NCBI RefSeq assembly: GCF_017742215.1
Contig: NZ_JAGHKP010000001.1
Span: 868,001 to 932,000 of the forward strand
Length of the DNA stretch: 64,000 nucleotides
Source of the DNA: Chitinophaga chungangae
GTDB lineage: Bacteria > Bacteroidota > Bacteroidia > Chitinophagales > Chitinophagaceae
Direction of reading: 5' to 3'
Shown: positions 8,701 through 17,017 of the stretch, in pieces
Numbering within the stretch: the stretch's first letter is position 1
Layout of the letters: each line of letters starts with the position of its first letter
Position numbers and translations under genes: made by a program
Notes under the pieces: model-generated
The model's database searches: none
What the model was told of the DNA's origin: nothing
What the model saw: the letters and a program-made list of their open reading frames with translations, nothing else

Positions 8701-9977
8701 ACAGTGTTTATTTGAATGTTTTTATTAACTACCGGTTTGAAGGAATGTTCGCGCCGCACCATCGTCCACAGCACTACCACGGCGAGCGGGTGCATGAAGG
8801 CCATCAGCATAAAAATATTTCCTGCGCCCACACTTCCGATCATCTGCCCGACGAAATAGTTGAACACCACTGCGCCCAATGCGCCGAAACCGCCCGCTAT
8901 TCCGAGTACGCTGGCTACGTTTCTCACGGGAAAAGCTTCCGCCACCACCACGCTTACGTTGAACAGCCAGCTGAGCGCCATCACGGCAATAAGACTGAAT
9001 ACGGCGAGCGTGCCGGCAACGCCGGGAAGATAACTGATGAGCATGCAAAGCGGCGCCACCACAGCGGTAGTGCTGAGCATCACTTTGCGCGCCCGTAACG
9101 GCTGCATGCCTTTGCTCACCATTTTGTCCGACCAGGCGGATACGCCAATGCTGCCCAGGTCGGCCACCAGGAAGGGTATCCAGCCTACCATGCCCACCTG
9201 CGCCAGCGTAAGGCCTGAACCTTCCTGCAGATAGCCGGGCAGCCAGAAAAGACAGAAATACCACACCGGGTCGCTAAGGAAACGGATCAGCAAAATGCCC
9301 CAGAGGCTTTTTGTGCCCCACAGTTGCCACCAGCTGAAACCCGCACCGTCGTTAGGGTCTATGATGTCTTTCGCCACGGAAGCGGGCGGGTTGCGGTAAA
9401 TGAGTTTCCATAGCACGGCGATCGCGATGCCGGTTGCGCCGCATACGAGAAAGGCGGTTTTCCAGCTGAACGTAAGCGTGAGCCAGGCAATGAGCGGCGG
9501 CGCAATGATGGCGCCGATGGAACTTCCTGCCACGCATAAACTGTTGGCGGTGGCGCGCACGCTGCCGGAAAACCAAATGGCTACCGTTTTCAGCTGTGCG
9601 GGGAAATTGGCCGGCTCCGCAACGCCCAGCAACCCGCGGAAAATGCCGAACTGCCCGATGGTGCGCGAAAGCCCGCCGCCAATGCTGGCAACGGACCACA
9701 GCAGGATGCTGTAGAACATCACTTTGCCTGCGCCGAATTTATCCACCAGCCAGCCGGAAACAGGGTACATCACTGCATAACAGATCGTGAAGATGTTCAC
9801 GATCACGGCGTACCCGGCGTCGTCGAGACTGAATTCCGTTTTCAGCAAGGGTTTCAGGATCGATACCATTTGCCTGTCTACATAATTAAAAACGATCGCG
9901 GTAAAAATGATCGCAACAATGAACCATCGTCTTTTTTTATGGAGCCATCCGCCCTTTTGTTGTTCCGCTGTGGTCAT
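8697..9977 (-). CDS. MFS permease, hexuronate/anion:cation symporter-like
   Basis: 426 residues with about 12 hydrophobic segments. 'IVFNYVDRQMVSILKPLL' near 28-45 and 'SGWLVDKFGAGKVMFYSILLW' near 75-95 resemble the first helices and the loop 2-3 motif of ExuT-type (ACS family) major facilitators, which import hexuronates, hexonates and other organic anions by proton symport. It sits between the metallophosphoesterase (1-base gap) and the FAD oxidoreductase (4-base overlap). The context suggests it brings the dephosphorylated product of the periplasmic steps into the cytoplasm; this is inference. Confidence 0.88.
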   Translation of the reverse strand: MTTAEQQKGGWLHKKRRWFIVAIIFTAIVFNYVDRQMVSILKPLLKTEFSLDDAGYAVIVNIFTICYAVMYPVSGWLVDKFGAGKVMFYSILLWSVASIGGGLSRTIGQFGIFRGLLGVAEPANFPAQLKTVAIWFSGSVRATANSLCVAGSSIGAIIAPPLIAWLTLTFSWKTAFLVCGATGIAIAVLWKLIYRNPPASVAKDIIDPNDGAGFSWWQLWGTKSLWGILLIRFLSDPVWYFCLFWLPGYLQEGSGLTLAQVGMVGWIPFLVADLGSIGVSAWSDKMVSKGMQPLRARKVMLSTTAVVAPLCMLISYLPGVAGTLAVFSLIAVMALSWLFNVSVVVAEAFPVRNVASVLGIAGGFGALGAVVFNYFVGQMIGSVGAGNIFMLMAFMHPLAVVVLWTMVRREHSFKPVVNKNIQINTV

Positions 9978-9978
9978 G

Positions 9979-11067
9979 CTAGTTCAGTTCGAAGGTGAAT
10001 TGATCGAATGTTTCCCGCCGCCGCGCCAGGTGTTCCGTACTGGGCGATGCGGCGAAGAAGGGTGAAAACGTTTTCACTTTTACCGTTTTTCCGTCCGGCA
10101 GAAATTCCAGTATGCGCAGCCAGCCGTCGCCGCCGTTGCCATAATGCCCGCCGCCCATGGCCTGCGCGTTGAAGGTCATCTGGTGAACGGTTTTGCCGGC
10201 GTTGTTTGTATCGGTGCGGAAACCGACGTGTTTACGCGCATTGTTTTTCTCGCCGATATGCCCCGAGATCACGAGGCGGATGTTGGCGGAAGGTTTCACG
10301 AGTTTTTCCCAGATATCCCGGCCGTAATGCGCATCCTGCAGATCGTATTTTGCCTGTACGATCCGTTCGTTTTTGTAATTAAGGTACGCATGCGTGAGCA
10401 GGATCACCGTATGGTTTTTGTATTTTTCCTGCGATACCACGCTTCTGGCCCATTGCAGCACGGTGTCGCGCGGCGCAAATTCGACCGTCATGAACAGGTA
10501 AGGCTTCCCTTGCGGCGATTGCCATTCAAAACAGGCGTTCTCCAGGCTCAGGCGGCCTTCCGGGTTTTTGGTCACTTCGCGCAGCAGTTGCTGGTTGAGG
10601 TAATTTTTATCCGCGGGAAAATAATCAGGATAAGAAGTGTATTTCGGCCAGTGCGAATAGCTGAAGATGTTGTAGTCGTGGTTGCCCGCCGCGGCCACAT
10701 AAGGCAGTCGCCCGTCGAGTTTGCCGAAGGCGGCTGAAATGGCCTGCCATTGCTGTTTTCCGGTCTGGTCCATTTTTTTTCCGTCAGGATTGATGATGTC
10801 GTTGTGCTCCACCAGGTCGCCGGTGCACAGTACCATTTTGATCTGCAGGCGCTCCTGCTGATCCGTGATCCAGTTCATCATCATGTCCAGCAAAGGCTGG
10901 TTGCGTTTGAATTTGACGTAGTTTTGCGGGTCGGGCAGCACCACTACCGACCAGGAACCCTCGCTGCCGAGCGCGGGTTGTATGCTGTCTTTTTCCTGCG
11001 CGGTTGCGGTGAAAACAAACAGCAGCAGGCAGCAGATGATCTCCCTCGGTTTTCTACCAGTTCGCAT
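9979..11067 (-). CDS. Exported calcineurin-like metallophosphoesterase
   Basis: 362 residues with an N-terminal signal peptide (about 1-23, ending A-T-A-Q), so likely periplasmic. Metallophosphoesterase motifs: 'VLPDPQNY' (Asp46) at 43-50, 'GDLVEHND' at 83-90, 'GNHDY' at 128-132, 'LLTHAYLN' and 'ISGHIGEKN' further on. The first motif is D-P-Q instead of the common D-x-H, a variant seen in a subset of the family. It is expected to use a two-metal centre on phosphomono- or diesters. The start lies 14 bases inside the end of the upstream SusD gene, in another frame, which implies coupled translation. Confidence 0.88.
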   Translation of the reverse strand: MRTGRKPREIICCLLLFVFTATAQEKDSIQPALGSEGSWSVVVLPDPQNYVKFKRNQPLLDMMMNWITDQQERLQIKMVLCTGDLVEHNDIINPDGKKMDQTGKQQWQAISAAFGKLDGRLPYVAAAGNHDYNIFSYSHWPKYTSYPDYFPADKNYLNQQLLREVTKNPEGRLSLENACFEWQSPQGKPYLFMTVEFAPRDTVLQWARSVVSQEKYKNHTVILLTHAYLNYKNERIVQAKYDLQDAHYGRDIWEKLVKPSANIRLVISGHIGEKNNARKHVGFRTDTNNAGKTVHQMTFNAQAMGGGHYGNGGDGWLRILEFLPDGKTVKVKTFSPFFAASPSTEHLARRRETFDQFTFELN

Positions 11068-12718
11068 TTTGCTCCAGTTTTTTATTCGTCAGTATTTCGA
11101 TGTTCGGGATGGGCCAGAGGTAATCGCGGTTGGGATCGAATACCATGTTCTCGATAATACGCATGCTGCCTGCGTTCGGCACGCCGGAATAATCGGGAAT
11201 GGTATTTTCGTCAAGCGCAGGCGCTTTGCTCAGCCATGCGGTACGGATGCGGCCGTAACGCGGGCCTTTCATTACTTTTTCGGCGATATGCCAGCGGCGG
11301 ATGTCGGAAAGGCGAAGCCCTTCATTCGCCAGTTCCACTTTACGCTCGCGGCGCACCAGCGAACGGAGATAAGCCTGCGAACTGTTGCGTGGCACAACGG
11401 GCATACCCGCGCGCACGCGCACGGAATCCAGCGCGAGGTATACGGATTCGTCGATCCTGTTCGCTTCGATGCGCGCTTCCGCGTAAGTAAGCAGCACTTC
11501 CGCATAACGGATCAGCACGATGTCGCCTTCGCAGTTTTCATCATCGGGCATGTCTTTGATGTCTGTCCATTTGCGCCAGAGATACCCCGTGAAGGTCGCG
11601 TAAGTGTTGGTGGCGTCGGTATTGCGGATGCGGATGGCGGGCGTTACGTTATAGTTCCACACAAATGTGCTGTCCGGGTGGGTTTCGAACTGGTAGCCGT
11701 AATACACGCTGCCCGGCACGGCAATGCTCATCGCCAGCCGCGGGTCCCTGTTGTTGAAAGGATGCTGCGGGTCGAACAGCGGCGATCTGTCGATGGTAAG
11801 ACCATCCGTACACTCGTACGAATCGAGCATCTGCTGCGTGGGCACTTCGTTGGATACGCCGCCTGCAAGGCGCGATGAAATGAAGTTAGAATTGGAATGC
11901 GTGAGCGTGCCTTTCAGGTATTGCAACGAAAAAATATGCTCTTTGCAATATTCGCCGGTGTAGTTGAAGAGGTTGCCGTAATTTTCGTACAGCCCGTATT
12001 TGCCGGTTCTTCTCGCCGCATTGGCGGCTTCCGCGGCAATGTCCCATTTTTCGTTGTAAAGCGCAACGCGCGCTTTTAATGCGTAAGCGGCAGCTTGCGT
12101 GGCGCGGCCGGTAATATTGCCGGTGTTGAAGGGCGGAAGGTCGGGCGCCGCTTCGTCCAGCTCCTGCAAGATCCAGTCGGCTATTTCGGCTTTGGATGTT
12201 TTTTCCATCTGCGCTTCCTCTACTTTCAGCATTCTCGTTACCAGCGGCACGCCGCCAAACATTTCGGTCAGCATCGCGTAGCTGAAAGCCCTTACGAAGC
12301 GGGCTTCGGCAACCACCTGCCGGAAATATTTTTCGTCGATGTTGTTTTTCGCGTTATCGATATTGTCGAGCAAAAAATTGGCGCGGCCGATGGCTTTGTA
12401 AAAACCGGCCCATGCGTTCTGCGCGGATTCATTCGTGCTGGTGGCGGTGCCGTTGCCCAGTTCCTGCGAAGGATGCGAGCTGCGGTTCCAGCTTACGTCG
12501 GTGGTGTTGTCCATCATTACAGGCCAGGGCCGGGTAGACTTCAGTTCCCAGGTAAGCGCCTTGTAACAGCCGAGCACGCCCAGTTCCACTTCGGTGGCGT
12601 CGTTGTAGAACGAGGCGGACGACGGACTGTCCAGCGGCAGTTTGTCGAGTTGTTTATTGCAGCCCGCGGCCAGGAAGCCGAGGCAGCCGATCGTTATAAC
12701 GGCTATGTTGAGTTTCAT
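11054..12718 (-). CDS. SusD/RagB family nutrient-binding outer membrane lipoprotein (locus II)
   Basis: 554 residues from ATG 12718; a TTG three codons upstream is less likely. Lipobox L-A-A-G-C near 15-19. SusD features include 'DKLPLDSPSSASFYND' at the N-terminus, 'FVRAFSYAMLTEMFGGVPLVTRML' near 140-165, 'DIVLIRYAEVLLTYAEARIEANR' near 400-425 and 'RRERKVELANEGLRLSDIRRW' near 455-475. It follows its SusC partner by 18 bases and should cap that barrel at the cell surface. It overlaps the metallophosphoesterase gene by 14 bases. Confidence 0.93.
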   Translation of the reverse strand: MKLNIAVITIGCLGFLAAGCNKQLDKLPLDSPSSASFYNDATEVELGVLGCYKALTWELKSTRPWPVMMDNTTDVSWNRSSHPSQELGNGTATSTNESAQNAWAGFYKAIGRANFLLDNIDNAKNNIDEKYFRQVVAEARFVRAFSYAMLTEMFGGVPLVTRMLKVEEAQMEKTSKAEIADWILQELDEAAPDLPPFNTGNITGRATQAAAYALKARVALYNEKWDIAAEAANAARRTGKYGLYENYGNLFNYTGEYCKEHIFSLQYLKGTLTHSNSNFISSRLAGGVSNEVPTQQMLDSYECTDGLTIDRSPLFDPQHPFNNRDPRLAMSIAVPGSVYYGYQFETHPDSTFVWNYNVTPAIRIRNTDATNTYATFTGYLWRKWTDIKDMPDDENCEGDIVLIRYAEVLLTYAEARIEANRIDESVYLALDSVRVRAGMPVVPRNSSQAYLRSLVRRERKVELANEGLRLSDIRRWHIAEKVMKGPRYGRIRTAWLSKAPALDENTIPDYSGVPNAGSMRIIENMVFDPNRDYLWPIPNIEILTNKKLEQNANW

Positions 12719-12736
12719 GATCTTCAATTTAACGGT

Positions 12737-15700
12737 TTAGAACTTGACGTCGAGGCCGATGGTGAACACTTTTACCTGCGGGTAGCGGTTGCCCGTGCCC
12801 ACAGGCGCTTCCACATCATAGCCGTCCCAGAATTTGTCCCATGTGAACATGTTCTGTCCCGCGGCATACACCCGGGCGGATTTGAGCTTCAGCCTGCCAA
12901 TTACGCTTTGCGGCAATGCATAGGCGATCTGAAGGTTCTTCAGGCGCAGGTATGCCGCGCTTTTCATCCAGAAGCTGGACGGCTGGTAGTTGTTGCCGTT
13001 ATCGCCGTAGGTAAGACGGGGAAATTTGGCTTCCCGGTTGTCTTCCCGCCAGGAATCCTTATGCTGCTCGTGTGCCGTGCCGCCTGAATAAAATGGCTGT
13101 ACGCTGTAAGAATACAGGTAACCGTCTGCCTTGCCCACGCCCTGGAAAAAGGCATTGAGCGAAAAGTTGCGGAACGATGCGTTGAGATTAAAGCTGTACG
13201 TATAACGCGGGATCGTGCTGCCGATCACTTTGTAATCTTCGTTGGTAATGGCCGCGTCTTTATTCTGATTCACGTAACGGATGTCGCCGGGAGCCAGGAT
13301 GCCGATCTGTTTGGCATGCCCGTCGATCTCCGCCTGCGACTGGAAATAACCGTCCGCCTGCAGCGCGTAAATGGAATTGATCGAATATCCTTCGCGGCTG
13401 ATGAGCAGGTCGGTGCTGTTGATACCGCGCAGGTCGAGCACTTCGTTGTGCACATCCGCAATATTGGCGTTGATGCCGTAGTTGAGATCGCCGATGTTGC
13501 TGGAATAGTTCAGGCCGAGTTCCCAGCCCTGGTTCAGCACTTTGCCCGCGTTCTGGTAAGGCGCGTTAAGGCCGATGCTGAGCGGGATGTTGAGCTTGAG
13601 CAGGATGTCGCTGGTAACCTTGCGGTACCAGTCGGCGGTAACGGTCAGGTTGCGGAACAGCGCCACGTCTACGCCGAAGTTGGTCATGGTGGTGGTTTCC
13701 CAGGTGATCTCCTCGTTGCCCATATCGTTGAGCGCTGCGATGGACACTACTTCTCCTCCCATGGAATACGCGCCCATGGCCAGGTTGGAAGCGAAGGGAT
13801 AGGTGCCGATGTTCTGGTTGCCGAGTTTGCCCCAGGAGCCGCGCAGCTTCAGGTCGTTTACGACGGGTTTGATGAACTGCATGAAGTTCTCTTCGGAAAC
13901 GCGCCAGCCTGCTGAAAAAGAGGGGAAGAATCCATAGCGCCGGCTGCGCAGGAAACGGGACGAGCCGTCGTACCGTGCATTGGCCTCGAACAGGTAACGC
14001 TGGTTATACCCGTAGTTGAGGCGGCCGAAGAACGATTGCAGCGCCCATTCGGAAGCAGTGCCGGTGGTTTGCATGTTTTCGCGGGAACCTGCGTCCTGCA
14101 CGGGGTATTGCGGGAACAGGAAGTTGTCGCGGAAAGCGGTGAAGCCGTTGCCGGAGAATGTTTCGCGGGAAGCGCCCAGCAATAGTTTGGTTTCGTGGCG
14201 GCTGAAAGTTTTATGCGCGGTGAGGCTTGCGCGGTAGTTGCCATAAAATCCGCGGTCTGTGCCGTTGGTCAGTTCGCTTTTGGCCGGTTGCGTGTACGCG
14301 ATGTTGCCCGCCGCGGTATAAGTGGGCACGGCTTTCACGAAATTGTTGTCGTAGGAATTATTAAAACGCGGCGCCGCCATCACTTCGGCGGTGAGCCATT
14401 TGGTGGGCTGATAATTGAGTTGCAGGTTGCCGAACAGGCTGAGCGTATTGTTGCGCAGCTCGCCGCCGTCTTCCACCATGGCAATCGGGTTGTTGCCGTT
14501 CCATCCTTCGCCGTATTGCCCGTTGAGGAACCTGCCGGGCTGTACGGCCGGAATGCGGTTCATTTGAAGGAACACGTTCGTCATGCCGCGGCCCGGTTCG
14601 GTGGTAGTGCGGTTGATAAGCTGCAGGTCGAGTTTCATGGATAGTTTGTCGTTGAACCGGATGTCTGCATTATTCCGCAAAGTATACCGCTCGAAACCGG
14701 AAGTTTTGATGATGCCGTTCTGGTTGAGATAACCGAGGGAGGTCATAAAACGCAGCTTGCCGGACGAACCGCTGATGCCCACATAATGATTTTGCATGAC
14801 GCCGGAGCCGGTCAGCACTTCCTTTTGCCAGTCGGTGTTGGGGAAGTTGTCCGGGTCGGTGATCATTTTCTGCTGGTATTCCTCGATCTGTGCGTCGGAG
14901 TAAAGCGGGGTAAGACCGGTGTTTTTGTAGGCCATGTTCAGCAGCCGCATATGGTCGAGGGCGTCTACTTTGTCGGGCAGGTTGGTGGGCGATTGCCAGC
15001 CGACGTAGCCGTTGTAGCTGATGCTGAGTTGGTCGCCTTTCGCTCTTTTGGTGGTCACCAATACCACGCCGTTGGCGGCGCGGGAACCATAGATGGCTGA
15101 AGACGCGGCGTCTTTCAATACGGAAACGGATTCGATCAGGTTCGGGTCGATCTCGTTCATGTTCCCTTCCACGCCGTCTATCAGGATCAGCGGGTTGGCG
15201 TTGTTGAGCGTGCCGATGCCGCGGATGCGGATGGTGCCTGCGTCCGCGCCGGGCGCGCCGGTGGTGGTGGTAACCGTTACGCCGGGCGCGATGCCCTGCA
15301 GGGCGGTGGAAAGCTGGGTAACAGGGCGGTCGGTGAGCCTGGCGGAGGAGATCTGTTCCACGGCGCCGGTGAGGTTCACTTTCTTTTGCGTGCCGTAACC
15401 CACTACCACTACTTCGCCAAGACCGGTGGCATCTTGCTCGAGCACGATATTGATGAGGGTTTTGCCTTTTACGGGCATTTCTTTCGGAAGGTAACCGACG
15501 TAGGAGAACAGGAGCGTGCCGGCGTCGTTGGGCAGGCTGATGCTGAAGTTGCCGTTTTCGTCGGTGGTGGTGCCGATGCTGCTGCCTTTGAGCGTAATGG
15601 TCACGCCCGGGAGGGAGGCGGCGCCTTTTTCGGAAACATGCCCTTTAATAATGACCGGCGCATGTTGAAAGGCGGCGGCGCGGGCGGACAGGAGCAATGC

Positions 15701-15772
15701 GCATAGCAGCAGGGCTGCGCATCGGGTCAAAAGGAACTTGCCAGGACGTTGGATGCCTGTTTGTTGTTTCAT
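12737..15772 (-). CDS. SusC/RagA family TonB-linked outer membrane protein (locus II)
   Basis: 1011 residues from ATG 15772; the TTG three codons upstream is rejected. Signal peptide about 1-35, then a carboxypeptidase-regulatory-like domain ('IIKGHVSEKGAASLPGVTIT' near 42-60), the typical hinge 'GEVVVVGYGTQKK' near 120-135, the plug with 'IRIRGIGTLNNANPLILIDG' near 180-200 and 'VSVLKDAASSAIYGSRAANGV' near 215-235, and a 22-strand-type barrel ending in V-K-F. It should import the locus II substrate using TonB energy. It is the first gene of a tight six-gene operon running to 6364. An AT-rich leader with a perfect 17-bp palindrome lies upstream. Confidence 0.95.
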   Translation of the reverse strand: MKQQTGIQRPGKFLLTRCAALLLCALLLSARAAAFQHAPVIIKGHVSEKGAASLPGVTITLKGSSIGTTTDENGNFSISLPNDAGTLLFSYVGYLPKEMPVKGKTLINIVLEQDATGLGEVVVVGYGTQKKVNLTGAVEQISSARLTDRPVTQLSTALQGIAPGVTVTTTTGAPGADAGTIRIRGIGTLNNANPLILIDGVEGNMNEIDPNLIESVSVLKDAASSAIYGSRAANGVVLVTTKRAKGDQLSISYNGYVGWQSPTNLPDKVDALDHMRLLNMAYKNTGLTPLYSDAQIEEYQQKMITDPDNFPNTDWQKEVLTGSGVMQNHYVGISGSSGKLRFMTSLGYLNQNGIIKTSGFERYTLRNNADIRFNDKLSMKLDLQLINRTTTEPGRGMTNVFLQMNRIPAVQPGRFLNGQYGEGWNGNNPIAMVEDGGELRNNTLSLFGNLQLNYQPTKWLTAEVMAAPRFNNSYDNNFVKAVPTYTAAGNIAYTQPAKSELTNGTDRGFYGNYRASLTAHKTFSRHETKLLLGASRETFSGNGFTAFRDNFLFPQYPVQDAGSRENMQTTGTASEWALQSFFGRLNYGYNQRYLFEANARYDGSSRFLRSRRYGFFPSFSAGWRVSEENFMQFIKPVVNDLKLRGSWGKLGNQNIGTYPFASNLAMGAYSMGGEVVSIAALNDMGNEEITWETTTMTNFGVDVALFRNLTVTADWYRKVTSDILLKLNIPLSIGLNAPYQNAGKVLNQGWELGLNYSSNIGDLNYGINANIADVHNEVLDLRGINSTDLLISREGYSINSIYALQADGYFQSQAEIDGHAKQIGILAPGDIRYVNQNKDAAITNEDYKVIGSTIPRYTYSFNLNASFRNFSLNAFFQGVGKADGYLYSYSVQPFYSGGTAHEQHKDSWREDNREAKFPRLTYGDNGNNYQPSSFWMKSAAYLRLKNLQIAYALPQSVIGRLKLKSARVYAAGQNMFTWDKFWDGYDVEAPVGTGNRYPQVKVFTIGLDVKF

Positions 15773-15963
15773 AACGGTCAAATTTTTGGTACATGGCGGG
15801 TGCCTAAATCATGCCTTTGATGTTTAAAAATGTTTAAATATGCTGCATTTTATCCGTTGACGCAGGAAATTAAACAATAATTAATAATAACTTAATAGAC
15901 GACAAGTAATAGGTAAAATGGCCATGGATGTCGCACAGGATGCCTTCTTCTACGTGGAACGGG

Positions 15964-15980
15964 TGATTATTTAATAATCA
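15964..15980. promoter_or_regulatory. Perfect 17-bp palindrome, candidate operator of the locus II operon
   Basis: TGATTATT-T-AATAATCA: two 8-base arms around one central base, about 190 bases upstream of the locus II susC. The length and symmetry fit a dimeric regulator site. No regulator gene is adjacent, so the binding protein is unknown. Confidence 0.4.
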
Positions 15981-16064
15981 CAGTGAAAGTAAAATTAACA
16001 TTATTTAATAAAAATTAAATAAAATTTAAGTTTAGGTGGGAAAAGACCCTGGGGCAAAAAATAG

Positions 16065-16096
16065 AAAGAGACGACCGGGCGGCCGTCTCTTTTTTA
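16065..16096 (-). terminator. Terminator after the hypothetical gene
   Basis: A 9-bp outer stem (AAAGAGACG / CGTCTCTTT) with further inner pairs and T-rich tracts on both sides. It lies 26 bases after the stop of the 224-residue minus-strand gene. Confidence 0.7.
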
Positions 16097-16121
16097 TAAA
16101 AAGTATGTTTAGGAATGCGCG

Positions 16122-16796
16122 TCAGTTCAGCGCGCGGCAGTTGTTGTGGATCATCTGCCGGTGTTTCCAGGCATCAAGCAGGTCGATGTTCCTGGTTTGG
16201 TGCGCCTGGAATATTTCCATCGCCGCGGTGATCTTCGAAAGATATTCCCGGTCTTCCTCGCCAAAAGAACGGCCGGAGGCGCTCGTTTTTTTGGAGGAAA
16301 GCGTTTTCAGCAAAGCGTAGGGCTCGTCTGTGCTCCGGATAAACGCCTGAATCGTACGTTCGATCTGTTCGACGCCCTCAACGTCTGTGCCCAGGTATTT
16401 ATCGGCGAGCTTCGCGGCAACAGGCCGCAGCGTTTCTATCAGGTACGCGGCCACCAGGCTGTGGCATTTACCGATGCCTGCGGTGAGTTTTCTTGCGGCC
16501 GGGTGCAGCTTCGCGGCAAAAGCGCGCGCCGTGCACCACTCGCCCGCCTGCTGCAGCAGCTGCAACAGCTCTTCCGCCGCGGGTATGTCGGTATGTTTCA
16601 GTTTTTTGGTGATCTTGACGCTGTAATGGCTCGAATCATGTTCCCGGCTGTGCCATTCCAGCAGCTTCCTCAGATCGTCTTTCCCCGTATAACATTTATA
16701 GATCAGCGTATCGTGCTGTTCAAGATATTTGAAAGGAAAGAAGGAAAATCCTTCGCAGAATTTCTTTTGCAGTTCGGTGTCGGTAAATGCAGGCAT
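16122..16796 (-). CDS. Hypothetical cytoplasmic protein, 224 residues
   Basis: I do not recognise the family. It has no signal peptide or membrane segment. The sequence is rich in Lys, Leu, Glu and Ala and predicted mostly helical, with Leu-rich helices at about 60-85 ('AAEELLQLLQQAGEW') and 105-130. His and Cys residues (Cys14, Cys35, and 'NNCRALN' at the end) are scattered with no clear metal motif. It is monocistronic, with its own terminator, between the promoter of locus II and the end of locus III. The ordinary composition and codon use on this strand support it as a real gene rather than a shadow. Confidence 0.68.
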   Translation of the reverse strand: MPAFTDTELQKKFCEGFSFFPFKYLEQHDTLIYKCYTGKDDLRKLLEWHSREHDSSHYSVKITKKLKHTDIPAAEELLQLLQQAGEWCTARAFAAKLHPAARKLTAGIGKCHSLVAAYLIETLRPVAAKLADKYLGTDVEGVEQIERTIQAFIRSTDEPYALLKTLSSKKTSASGRSFGEEDREYLSKITAAMEIFQAHQTRNIDLLDAWKHRQMIHNNCRALN

Positions 16797-16958
16797 ATTC
16801 GGTTTCAGTTTACAATGATCAGGTATAGGTTTTTCACAGATAGTAATGTATTCCTTTTCAAAGATATAGCCTTCACCGGCCGCAATGGTACCCCTAAAGT
16901 GGTAGAACGGCGGTTAACAACAATAACGGGCGTTGTATTCTCGTGTTATTGGCCCGCG

Positions 16959-16987
16959 AAAAAAAGGGCCGGCTTTGCGGCCGGCCC
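16959..16987 (-). terminator. Terminator of the locus III susC-susD operon
   Basis: Perfect 8-bp stem GGGCCGGC/GCCGGCCC with a 6-base loop, followed on the minus strand by seven T residues, 31 bases after the susD stop. Confidence 0.85.
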
Positions 16988-17017
16988 CTTCGGGTAAATG
17001 CGAATATGAAACTAATA

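Larger units (their letters stand above)
15773..16121 (-). other. Intergenic promoter region of the locus II operon
   Basis: About 350 bases without a gene. The part from 15780 to 16040 is very AT-rich compared with the flanking genes and presumably contains the operon promoter. I found no exact TAnnTTTG on the minus strand. It holds a 17-bp palindrome (15964-15980) and, at its right end, the terminator of the next gene. Confidence 0.6.

Noticed and set aside
11054..11067. Apparent frameshift between SusD and the metallophosphoesterase
   Set aside because: Both proteins are complete; the 14-base overlap is normal in a coupled operon.
12095..13087. Plus-strand frame spanning the susD-susC junction of locus II
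   Set aside because: Antisense shadow; it crosses two real gene ends on the other strand.
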